A stretch of 15,907 nucleotides of DNA from VAZQ01 sp035693615. Its GTDB lineage: Bacteria; Pseudomonadota; Alphaproteobacteria; Rhizobiales; Xanthobacteraceae. The DNA lies in NCBI GenBank assembly GCA_035693615.1, contig DASSGH010000060.1:1-15907 (forward strand), read 5' to 3'. How positions within the stretch are numbered: the first letter of the stretch is position 1; the number at the start of each line of letters is the position of its first letter. The translations under genes were made by a program, and so were the position numbers. The notes below the pieces were generated by a model. The model was not told where the DNA came from. It searched no databases and saw nothing but the letters and a program-made list of their open reading frames with translations. Shown piece after piece: positions 1-5,906 of the stretch.

Positions 1-1896
1 CTGTGGGCGCTGATCGCTGCCATCGGCACGATTGCTTTCGCCGTCTCGACATTGCCGCCAATCCAATCGCTCGAGGTGCCCAAGCGCCCGCCGACCGTCG
101 AGATCGTCGGCACCGACGGCCGAACGCTGGTCATGCGCGGCGAGATGAGCGGCACCGATGTTTCGATCAAGGAGCTTCCAACCTATTTGCCGCGGGCCTT
201 CGTCGCGATCGAGGACCGGCGCTTCTTCAGCCATTACGGCGTCGATCCCATCGGGCTTCTGCGCGCGGCCGCCGCCAACGTGCTGCACCGCGGCGTGTCG
301 CAGGGCGGCTCGACCCTCACCCAGCAACTCGCCAAGAATTTGTTTCTCACCCAGCAGCGCACGCTCTGGCGCAAGATGCAGGAGGCGGTGCTGGCGGTCT
401 GGCTCGAGCGCAAGTTCAGCAAGACCGAGATTCTCGAGCTTTATCTCAACCGCGTCTATTTCGGCTCCGGCGCTTACGGAGTGGAGGCCGCCGCGCAAAA
501 GTATTTCGGTAAACACGCCCGCGAGGTGAAAATCGCGGAAGCCGCGATGCTGGCGGGATTGGTGAAATCGCCGTCCCGGCTCGCTCCGAGCCGCAATCCC
601 AACGGCGCCGAGCGCCGCGCCCAGGCGGTGCTTGCGGCCATGACCGAGGTCGGTTTTGTGACAGAGACCATGGCCAAGGCGGCGCTGGCGCAGCCCGCGC
701 GCGCGGTGAAACCTGCCGGCGGCTCCATCAACTACGTCGCCGACTGGATCATGGACGTGCTCGACGACCTCGTCGGCCGAGTCGATCAGGATCTCGTGGT
801 CGAGACCTCGATCGATCCCGTCCTGCAGGCCGCCGCCGAGAAGGCGCTCGTCGACGAGCTCGCGCTCAAAGGGCAGAAGTTCGACGTTGCGCAGGGCGCC
901 GTCGTCGCGGTCACGCCGGAGGGCGCGGTGCGCGCGATGGTCGGCGGCAAGAACTACGCGGAAAGCCAATTCAACCGCGCGGTCGCCGCCAAGCGCCAGC
1001 CGGGCTCGGCGTTCAAGCCCTTCGTCTATCTCACCGCGCTCGAACGCGGGCTCACGCCCGACAGCGTGCGCGAGGACAAGCCGGTAGCGCTCAAGGGCTG
1101 GAAACCCGAGAACTATGGCCACGAGTATCATGGGCCGGTGACGCTGACGCAGGCGCTGTCGCACTCGCTCAACACCGTGTCGGTGCGCCTCACGCTCGAG
1201 GTCGGGCCGGGCGCGGTGGCCAAGACCGCCTATCGGCTGGGAATCGCGTCCAAGCTCGACGCCAATCCGTCGCTCGCGCTCGGCACCTCGGAAGTGTCGC
1301 TGCTCGAACTCACCTGCGCCTATGCGCCGTTCGCGAACGGCGGCAACGCGATCGCGCCGCACGTGGTCGAGCGCGTGCGCACGCGCGCCGGCAAGGGCCT
1401 CTATGCGCGCGCGCCGCAGCCGCTCGGGCGCATCATCGAGCCGCGTTACGTGGCGATGATGAACGCGATGATGCGCGAGACGCTCGTCTCCGGCACCGCG
1501 CAGAAGGCGCAGTTTCCGGGCTGGCCGGCCGCGGGCAAGACCGGCACGAGCCAGGATTTCCGCGATGCTTGGTTCATCGGCTACACCGGCCGTCTCGTGA
1601 CCGGCGTCTGGGTCGGCAACGATGATTCCTCCCCGACCAGGAAGGCGACCGGCGGCTCGCTGCCGGTTGACGTCTGGTCACAGTTCATGCGCGCCGCGCA
1701 TCAAGGCGTGGCGGTCGCGTCGCTGCCGGGACTGGCGGGCAATGCCTCGTTCGCATCGGCGGTGCCGAACGCCGCGCCGAACCCCACGAGCGAGGGGCAA
1801 GTCGGTCCACAAGCCGGCAGCCAAGCGGTGCGGCCCCAGCCCATCGACCGCGGCCTCGACGGCTGGTTCTTGGACCGCCTGTTCGGCCGCCGCTGA
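1..1896 (+). CDS. Class A penicillin-binding protein (PBP1A type), 5' partial
   Basis: Bifunctional peptidoglycan synthase acting at the outer face of the inner membrane: it polymerises glycan strands and cross-links stem peptides. The frame is open from base 1 and begins inside a hydrophobic helix (residues about 1-19 of the visible 631), so the true start and cytoplasmic tail lie off the left edge; the TTG at 52 is not a credible start. The GT51 transglycosylase domain covers about residues 50-240, with EDRRFF at 71-76 (catalytic Glu) and GGSTLTQQ at 102-109. The transpeptidase domain covers about 270-570, with SAFK at 336-339 (nucleophile Ser336), SLN at 389-391 and KTGTS at 513-517. All three active-site boxes are intact. 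The last 60 residues are a Pro/Ala/Gly-rich linker ending in a short tail. Family identity is secure; which paralogue it is cannot be told. Confidence 0.95.
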   Translation: MWALIAAIGTIAFAVSTLPPIQSLEVPKRPPTVEIVGTDGRTLVMRGEMSGTDVSIKELPTYLPRAFVAIEDRRFFSHYGVDPIGLLRAAAANVLHRGVSQGGSTLTQQLAKNLFLTQQRTLWRKMQEAVLAVWLERKFSKTEILELYLNRVYFGSGAYGVEAAAQKYFGKHAREVKIAEAAMLAGLVKSPSRLAPSRNPNGAERRAQAVLAAMTEVGFVTETMAKAALAQPARAVKPAGGSINYVADWIMDVLDDLVGRVDQDLVVETSIDPVLQAAAEKALVDELALKGQKFDVAQGAVVAVTPEGAVRAMVGGKNYAESQFNRAVAAKRQPGSAFKPFVYLTALERGLTPDSVREDKPVALKGWKPENYGHEYHGPVTLTQALSHSLNTVSVRLTLEVGPGAVAKTAYRLGIASKLDANPSLALGTSEVSLLELTCAYAPFANGGNAIAPHVVERVRTRAGKGLYARAPQPLGRIIEPRYVAMMNAMMRETLVSGTAQKAQFPGWPAAGKTGTSQDFRDAWFIGYTGRLVTGVWVGNDDSSPTRKATGGSLPVDVWSQFMRAAHQGVAVASLPGLAGNASFASAVPNAAPNPTSEGQVGPQAGSQAVRPQPIDRGLDGWFLDRLFGRR

Positions 1897-1920
1897 TCTC
1901 TCGCCTATCGAGCTGTGTGT

Positions 1921-1951
1921 CCCGGGCGCCCGCGGGCTCGGGTTCTTTCTT
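1921..1951 (+). terminator. Probable rho-independent terminator of the PBP gene
   Basis: A 7-bp GC-rich stem (CCCGGGC at 1921-1927 with GCTCGGG at 1936-1942, one G-U pair, 8-nt loop) is followed directly by the T-rich tract TTCTTTCTT. It starts 25 bases after the PBP stop, and the next gene lies on the opposite strand. Confidence 0.6.
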
Positions 1952-1978
1952 GTCGATCGGTGCAGCCCAGCGCACAGC

Positions 1979-2215
1979 TTATCGCATGGTTCCCCACGGG
2001 TCTGCTGGCTTGACCGGGTGATTGGGAATTTTCTTGAGCGCGTCCTTGTATGCGTTGTCTTCATTCTTCTTTTGTTGCTGTTCAGCGGCTATTTGCTCGT
2101 CGCTTTTTTTCCCGAGCTTGCCACGACCACCATCACCACCAAGAATAGGAACATTCTGCGCGTTTGCGGGCACCGCCAGTACTGCGATTATCGCAGCTAT
2201 CGTAAACGCTCTCAT
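1979..2215 (-). CDS. Small secreted lysine-rich hypothetical protein, 78 aa
   Basis: Function not recognised. The protein begins with a short positive start (MRAF) and a hydrophobic stretch ending in PANAQ, a good signal peptide with cleavage near residues 19-20. The mature part is about 58 residues, very hydrophilic and rich in Lys, Gln, Asp and Gly, with a Gly-rich segment (residues 26-35), a likely helical charged segment (36-62) and a C-terminal ADPWGTMR. The start at 2215 is preceded by a G-rich stretch (GGGGATGG) that could act as a weak ribosome site. The reading frame continues upstream of this start, but only this start gives a clean leader peptide, so I prefer it. The gene converges on the PBP gene. 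Base composition is visibly lower in GC than its neighbours (27 of 60 bases in 2041-2100). Export is well supported, the role unknown. Confidence 0.65.
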   Translation of the reverse strand: MRAFTIAAIIAVLAVPANAQNVPILGGDGGRGKLGKKSDEQIAAEQQQKKNEDNAYKDALKKIPNHPVKPADPWGTMR

Positions 2216-2576
2216 TTTCCATCCCCACAACAGAGCCAGAAACCTAACATAGACGTCGTGACTAATCCGGGCGCCTTTTGACCGAGCATCGCCCGCCTTA
2301 ACCCGCCGCCAGCGCACCTGACCGTGCGACATCTCTGTTCGGGTCGATAAGCCACTGCAGCACCATGGCGAAAAGGTGAAATTTCTTCGCATCAGGTCAT
2401 TAAATGCTCGTAAAAAAAGATGGTCGCGACCGAAGGATGACGCACGATCCGGCTGGCGCTGGACGCCCGCGCCATAAGCGCGTCGGAAGACGCGCGTGAA
2501 CGCGCTTATGGCGCGGGCATAACGGAAGAGCGTCATTTGATTTAATCTGAATCCCTCTAGCTTCCGGAGGCCCGCC
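2216..2576. other. Gene-free stretch between divergent genes
   Basis: These 361 bases separate the minus-strand small secreted gene from the plus-strand SDR gene and should hold promoters for both, although no convincing -35/-10 pair was found. Visible landmarks are a run of seven A at 2412-2418, a 10-base palindrome GGTCGCGACC at 2422-2431, the long inverted repeat at 2465-2518 and a near-palindrome GATTTAATC at 2539-2547. Reading frames that cross the stretch have no recognisable protein content. Confidence 0.6.
2465..2518. repeat. Perfect 19-bp inverted repeat (long hairpin)
   Basis: The arms at 2465-2483 and 2500-2518 are exact reverse complements (19 of 19) around a 16-nt loop, so a single strand could fold into a very stable GC-rich stem. 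It ends 58 bases before the SDR start. No T-run follows on the plus strand, so it is not a standard terminator. It may be a dispersed palindromic element or a leader structure of the SDR gene. Confidence 0.85.
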
Positions 2577-3365
2577 ATGCGGCTCAAGGACAAGGTGGCG
2601 ATCGTGACCGGCGCCGCGCACGGCATCGGGCTCGCGATCGCCAGGCACTACGTCGCCGAAGGGGCGAACGTCACCATCGCGGATGTCGACGCCGCCGCCG
2701 GCGAGGCCGCCGCGCGCGAGCTCGGCAATGCGCGTTTCCTCGCCACCGATGTCGGCGACGCGGCAAGCGCTGCAAACGCCATTGACGAAACTTTCCGCGC
2801 GTTCGGCGATATCGACATCGCGGTCAACAACGCCGGCATCATCCATGCCGCCGACTTCCTCGACCTGACCGAAGCCGATTTCGACCGCGTGTTGCGGGTC
2901 AACCTCAAGGGCGCGTTTCTCGTCGGGCAAGCGGCGGCGCGGCGCATGGTGGCGCAGGTGAAATCCGGCAAGCCGCCCGGCGCCATCGTCAATATCAGCT
3001 CCATCAACGCCGTCGTGGCGATCGCCAACCACACGCCCTATTGCGTGTCGAAGGGCGGCATCGATCAGCTCACCAAGGTGATGGCGCTCTCGCTCGCGCC
3101 CTACGGCATCCGCGTCAACGCCATCGGTCCGGGATCGATCATGACCGACATTCTCAAGGCGGTGGCGACCGACAAGGAGGCCAAGCGGCGGATACTGGCA
3201 CGCACGCCGCTCGGGCGCATCGGCGAGGCCGACGAGATCGCCTCGATCGCCGTCTTTCTCGCCTCGTCCGCGGCAAGCTATATGACCGGGCAAACGATCT
3301 ACGCCGACGGCGGCCGCCTCGCGCTCAACTATACCGTGCCGGTCGAGGAGCAGGCGCTCGAGTGA
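2577..3365 (+). CDS. SDR-family NAD(P)-dependent oxidoreductase, 262 aa
   Basis: Classical short-chain dehydrogenase/reductase, a cytoplasmic enzyme that oxidises an alcohol or reduces a ketone; the substrate is unknown. The Rossmann glycine motif TGAAHGIG is at residues 11-18. Asp36 at the end of the second strand favours NAD(H) over NADP(H). NNAG is at 84-87, and the catalytic Ser142, Tyr155 and Lys159 (YCVSK) are in place. The C-terminal ADGG at 243-246 is typical of the family. Length is normal and all key residues are present. The start has a strong ribosome site (CCGGAGG at 2564-2570, 6 bases before ATG). The last 28 codons, the stop and four more bases recur 986 bases downstream (see 4266-4351). 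The gene appears to stand alone behind a long hairpin, with no same-strand partner close enough to form an operon. Confidence 0.93.
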   Translation: MRLKDKVAIVTGAAHGIGLAIARHYVAEGANVTIADVDAAAGEAAARELGNARFLATDVGDAASAANAIDETFRAFGDIDIAVNNAGIIHAADFLDLTEADFDRVLRVNLKGAFLVGQAAARRMVAQVKSGKPPGAIVNISSINAVVAIANHTPYCVSKGGIDQLTKVMALSLAPYGIRVNAIGPGSIMTDILKAVATDKEAKRRILARTPLGRIGEADEIASIAVFLASSAASYMTGQTIYADGGRLALNYTVPVEEQALE

Positions 3366-3368
3366 TAC
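3280..3368 (+). repeat. Direct repeat, copy 1 (SDR 3' end)
   Basis: These 89 bases, from inside the SDR C-terminal coding region to just past its stop, match 4266-4354 at 84 of 89 positions without gaps. This is the copy inside the intact gene. Confidence 0.9.
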
Positions 3369-3578
3369 TCAGCGCGTGTACTCATGGACATGATGTTCAC
3401 GCTTGAGGGCGTGTAGACATCGATCGAGTATATGCGAGGGGTAGCACGTCCGGTCATGGCACCCGTGACCCCTGACTGATCCCTGCCAATTCGATATCCT
3501 GTTTTGCGGCGGGTGACTTCATAGACTTCGGGTGGGAAAAGCTGGCGCGTCATTACAGCTCGACATCGGAGGAAGTTC

Positions 3579-4232
3579 ATGAGACACATGGCCTATATCT
3601 CTTCAATAATACTCGCAACAACTGTTGGTTGGTTCTTCGGTCTCATGACATCCCCCTATGCCACGAGCAAGGAGCCGCGCTTTCCACAGCTCACGATGGA
3701 GCAGCTCAGTGATAAGCAGAAACCGCTTGGTGAGCAGATTGTGAAGGTTTCAAGGGTCGGCCTTGCCGGCCCCTATAACCCGATGCTCCGCAGCCCTGTG
3801 TTCGGTCAGAAGATGTTCGATCTTCTTTACTACCTGCGTTGGCAAACCTCGGTGCCGCTAAAGCTCAATGAGTTTGCGATACTTATTATCGGGCGACAGT
3901 GGCGGTCACAGGTGGAGTGGTTTGCTCACGTGCCGCTCGCCATCAAGGCAGGGTTGTCGCAGGATATCATCGCTGAACTGAAGGCTAACAAGCGACCATC
4001 AAATATGCCGCCAGAAGAGGCGGTGGTTTATGACTTTGTCACGGAACTAACGACCGCACGTGTGGTTTCGGATGAGACTTTCAATCGTGCAAGGCAGCTT
4101 CTTGGTGAACAGCAGATAGTTGATTTGACCGCAGTTGCTGGCACCTACATTACCGTCGCAATGATCCTGGCGATGAGTGAGGAAAGCGTCCCGCCTGGTC
4201 AAGAGTTGCCGTTTAAGCCCGGTGAACCATAA
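3579..4232 (+). CDS. Carboxymuconolactone decarboxylase (CMD/AhpD-fold) family protein, 217 aa
   Basis: The core from about residue 40 to 200 resembles the CMD family, with the segment around Glu98 to His117 (including EWFAH at 113-117 and AGLS at 124-127) matching the conserved E...H helix pair. The protein contains no cysteine, so the CxxC peroxidase chemistry of AhpD is excluded; a decarboxylase- or lyase-like or non-redox role is more likely. Residues 1-28 form a hydrophobic leader, either an uncleaved anchor or a signal peptide, which is unusual for a family that is mostly cytoplasmic. The start at 3579 has GGAGGA at 3568-3573, 5 bases away; the alternative ATG at 3588 fits less well. 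GC is about 52% over 3601-3900 by hand count, against 65-70% in sampled lines of the SDR gene. The gene sits between two copies of the SDR 3' end. Fold assignment is fairly sure; substrate unknown. Confidence 0.8.
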   Translation: MRHMAYISSIILATTVGWFFGLMTSPYATSKEPRFPQLTMEQLSDKQKPLGEQIVKVSRVGLAGPYNPMLRSPVFGQKMFDLLYYLRWQTSVPLKLNEFAILIIGRQWRSQVEWFAHVPLAIKAGLSQDIIAELKANKRPSNMPPEEAVVYDFVTELTTARVVSDETFNRARQLLGEQQIVDLTAVAGTYITVAMILAMSEESVPPGQELPFKPGEP

Positions 4233-4265
4233 ACATGCGTTGCTGCACTGGATTAGTTCTATCTC

Positions 4266-4351
4266 ATATGACCGGGCAAACAATCTACGCCGACGGCGGC
4301 CGCCGCGCGCTCAACTACACCGTGCCGGTCGAGGAGACGGCGCTCGAGTGA
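4266..4351 (+). pseudogene. Remnant of a second SDR gene (last codons only)
   Basis: In frame this reads as the final 27-28 codons of an SDR protein (MTGQTIYADGGRRALNY, then VPVEE) and ends at TGA 4349-4351. Against the intact gene, two differences are synonymous, one changes Leu to Arg, and two adjacent bases change Gln to Thr. Homology stops abruptly at 4266, where unrelated sequence begins; there is no start and no Rossmann domain. Both copies share four bases past the stop and then diverge. It is either a decayed tandem paralogue or the far edge of an insertion or duplication that brought in the CMD-family gene. Confidence 0.85.
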
Positions 4352-4366
4352 TACGCGGGCGTGTGC

Positions 4367-4402
4367 CCAAAACCGATGTCCGGTTTTGGCTGAAGCGGAC
4401 AT
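4367..4402. repeat. Overlapping hairpins with GCGGACAT repeat unit
   Basis: CCAAAACCG (4367-4375) and CGGTTTTGG (4381-4389) form a perfect 9-bp stem with a 5-nt loop. ATGTCCG (4376-4382) can instead pair with CGGACAT (4396-4402). The two stems share bases, so they are mutually exclusive. No T-run follows. Confidence 0.7.
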
Positions 4403-4434
4403 GCCGCGAGTCGCAGGCCTCCTGTCTGACGCAA

Positions 4435-4452
4435 ATGACCCGCAGCGGTCAT
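4435..4452. repeat. Degenerate GCGGACAT-type repeat unit
   Basis: ATGACC and GGTCAT form a 6-bp inverted repeat around CGCAGC. The unit resembles the consensus TGACCCAAAGCGGACAT seen in other gaps of this window, with several substitutions. Confidence 0.4.
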
Positions 4453-4530
4453 ACGCTGGGGACGAGCGATCACAAGCACTGCTTCCGGAAGTCCCCGCAG
4501 AGTGCCAATATGAGGCTTTGAGGCAACTGC

Positions 4531-4535
4531 AGGAG
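4531..4535 (+). promoter_or_regulatory. Ribosome binding site fixing a GTG start at 4542
   Basis: AGGAG stands 6 bases before the GTG at 4542. There is no in-frame ATG nearby before the conserved domain, so this site supports GTG as the start of the SnoaL-like gene. Confidence 0.75.
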
Positions 4536-4541
4536 TGGTAG

Positions 4542-4958
4542 GTGGACAATCAGCAGGCGCTCGAATTGCTTCATCGCTATCATAACGCGACCAACGCGGG
4601 CGCGCTCGACGAACTCGACGATATCTTTGCCGACGATTTCATAAATTTTGCTGCTGGGTTCGAGCCGGTGAAAAGTCTTGCCGCCATGAAGACTCTCATT
4701 CGGGAATTGCTGCTCGCATTTCCCGATTGGCACGTGACCGTCGAAGACATGTTTGGCCAGGACAACAAGGTGGTGACGCGCTGGAGCTTGCGCGCGACGC
4801 ACCTTGCTCCCTATCACGGCATCCCGGCGACAGGGCTGAAGATTCACGCCGAAGGAATTCATATCGATCATATCGTCGGCGACAAGATCGCCAAACGCTG
4901 GGCCTGCAACAACTTCACCGAGGTCTTCAACAGGCTCAGGGCTCAGGCCGGGAAATAG
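4542..4958 (+). CDS. SnoaL-like / ester cyclase (NTF2-like) family protein, 138 aa
   Basis: A small cytoplasmic cone-shaped alpha+beta fold of the SnoaL/ester-cyclase group. Members include polyketide cyclases, hydrolases and many uncharacterised ligand-binding proteins, so the reaction is not predictable here. The evidence is the pattern of an N-terminal helix pair (residues 1-35), a helix followed by AFPDWHV at 59-65, strands with VTRWSLRATH at 78-87, a YHGIPATG loop at 91-98, and a closing strand with KIAKRW at 115-120. Length is typical for the family. Translation starts at GTG with a good AGGAG site. It follows the SDR remnant and hairpins, so it is unlikely to share a transcript with the CMD-family gene. 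No signal peptide is visible. Confidence 0.85.
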   Translation: MDNQQALELLHRYHNATNAGALDELDDIFADDFINFAAGFEPVKSLAAMKTLIRELLLAFPDWHVTVEDMFGQDNKVVTRWSLRATHLAPYHGIPATGLKIHAEGIHIDHIVGDKIAKRWACNNFTEVFNRLRAQAGK

Positions 4959-5110
4959 CCCGGATGCCCGCGCTCGTTGAGCTCGGCAGGAAGAATGAGA
5001 GCAGCGCGATCATCGCCGATGACGCTTTAGGCGATTCGCTCACGCAATCAATAAGGATGAGGTTTTGGATACACACGGGGCATGGTGTAAGGACGGTGTG
5101 ATGGCCGCTT

Positions 5111-5128
5111 ATGACCCGGACCGGACAT
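5111..5128. repeat. GCGGACAT-type repeat unit
   Basis: ATGACCCGGACCGGACAT is close to the window consensus TGACCCAAAGCGGACAT. It lies in the 247-base gap between the SnoaL-like gene and the small hypothetical gene at 5206. Confidence 0.55.
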
Positions 5129-5205
5129 GCGAGAGCGACCCACTTTTGCTGCGATACACGTCCCCGACCTGCTATACTGGCGTCTACGTAATCCGCGATT
5201 GATCC

Positions 5206-5433
5206 ATGCCTGAGAATAGATTTAAACGCCCCCAGGATTCTGCAGGTGGTCGCTGGGAACTTGTTTGTTCGGAGATATCTCGCCCCTTTGCAATTGAGAC
5301 CTTTCGGTTAAAGGTGCCGAACGGATGGATTTATTGCAACACCATCACTCGGTCGCGAATATTTTCACGAGATGAATTTTCACACTCCATGGTTTTTGTA
5401 CCCGATCGAGCGGGGACCGACACATCGACATAA
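5206..5433 (+). CDS. Small hypothetical protein, 75 aa
   Basis: Not assigned to a named family. The sequence is non-repetitive and mixed in character, with WELV at 17-20, RLKVPNGWIYC at 34-44 and SMVFVPD at 61-67. This order of Trp, then a VP-GGW-like turn, then a FVPD end resembles short uncharacterised proteobacterial proteins I recall, which supports coding, though I cannot verify that here. No signal peptide or membrane segment is seen. Ribosome-site support is weak. A TATACT hexamer at 5173-5178 could be a -10 box, but no -35 lies at normal spacing. GC is lower than in the flanking metabolic genes. It lies one gene upstream of the BrnA-like gene on the same strand, but it does not look like BrnT. 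Confidence 0.5.
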   Translation: MPENRFKRPQDSAGGRWELVCSEISRPFAIETFRLKVPNGWIYCNTITRSRIFSRDEFSHSMVFVPDRAGTDTST

Positions 5434-5460
5434 GGCAACCTGATTGCCGGTCTCATGTCG

Positions 5461-5472
5461 CAAAGCGGATAT
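5461..5472. repeat. GCGGACAT-type repeat unit, one mismatch
   Basis: CAAAGCGGATAT differs by one base from the CAAAGCGGACAT core found at 14621. It lies in the short gap before the BrnA-like gene. Confidence 0.45.
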
Positions 5473-5534
5473 GTCGCCTCCCTTCGTCTGGCCGCCGAGT
5501 TTGCGTTAAGGAAGTACTAGCGAGAGGACATAAA

Positions 5535-5771
5535 ATGCCTGCCGACAGAACACGAAGAACCACCAGCTCACGTGAGATGGCTGAAGCAGCGTTTAAAGCG
5601 GCAACCACGAAGAAGCCCGCAGAGCTACCTCCCAAGCCTCCGACCATCCCGAATGCAAAGGAGCTGGTCTCTTTGCGAATTGACCGGGACATTCTTGATC
5701 ACTTTCAAGACGCCGGTCCGGGTTGGCAAGACAGGATCAATGAAGCGCTGCGAAAGGTAATTGGAAAGTAG
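5535..5771 (+). CDS. BrnA-type antitoxin family protein, 78 aa, no toxin seen
   Basis: The C-terminal half (about residues 42-78) matches the BrnA antitoxin pattern: VSLRID at 45-50, a helix with DILDHF at 52-57, then GPGWQDRINEALRK at 61-74, the characteristic Gly-x-Gly-Trp-Gln...Ile-Asn-x-x-Leu-Arg run. Characterised BrnA proteins bind DNA as ribbon-helix-helix-like dimers, neutralise the RNase toxin BrnT and repress their own operon. Residues 1-40 are basic then Pro/Ala/Lys-rich and probably disordered. The start has AGAGGA at 5523-5528, 6 bases before ATG. BrnT normally lies immediately upstream; the upstream gene here (5206-5433) lacks BrnT features and the 101-base gap is too short to hide one. 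It may be an orphan regulator rather than an active antitoxin. Confidence 0.8.
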   Translation: MPADRTRRTTSSREMAEAAFKAATTKKPAELPPKPPTIPNAKELVSLRIDRDILDHFQDAGPGWQDRINEALRKVIGK

Positions 5772-5906
5772 ATCGGTGCGGAAGCGATGAGGCGGCGGGT
5801 GACCCCAACATTTGACATGGAACTGGGAATATCCCCATTGGCCGCGCGAGTCACTGACGTGTAGATTTCAGAAACCCGATGACCGACCTTCAAATGGGAG
5901 AAGCCG

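Larger units (their letters stand above)
4233..4541. other. Gene-free stretch with SDR remnant and hairpins
   Basis: These 309 bases contain the SDR-tail remnant (4266-4354), a compact hairpin (4367-4389), two GCGGACAT-type repeat units (4376-4402 and 4435-4452) and a 6-bp inverted repeat GGGGAC/GTCCCC (4458-4463, 4491-4496). No complete gene is seen. Confidence 0.6.

Noticed and set aside
1622..2281. Long plus-strand frame overlapping the PBP end and the gap after it
   Set aside because: It is Arg/Ser/Pro-rich in the part shadowing the PBP gene, has no family features, and runs through the terminator and antisense to the small secreted gene.
2400..3293. 297-codon minus-strand frame over the SDR gene
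   Set aside because: Arg/Asp/Gly/His-rich antisense shadow typical of high-GC genes; the plus strand has a complete SDR with all active-site residues.
3579..4354. Insertion sequence or integron cassette at the SDR tail duplication
   Set aside because: No transposase, integrase, terminal inverted repeats or short target duplication; the direct repeats are 89 bases of gene sequence.
4964..5101. 45-codon plus-strand frame after the SnoaL-like gene
   Set aside because: No ribosome site and no protein-like pattern; it ends next to a repeat unit. Treated as non-coding.
5206..5433. Possibility that this gene is the BrnT toxin of the BrnA-like gene
   Set aside because: It lacks the BrnT pattern as I know it (an N-terminal FEWD...K...KHG region and a C-terminal RIISAR-like strand); left as hypothetical.
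5812..5817. Perfect TTGACA hexamer before the degradative gene run
   Set aside because: No acceptable -10 box at 16-18 bases spacing; AATATC is too close. Not called as a promoter.
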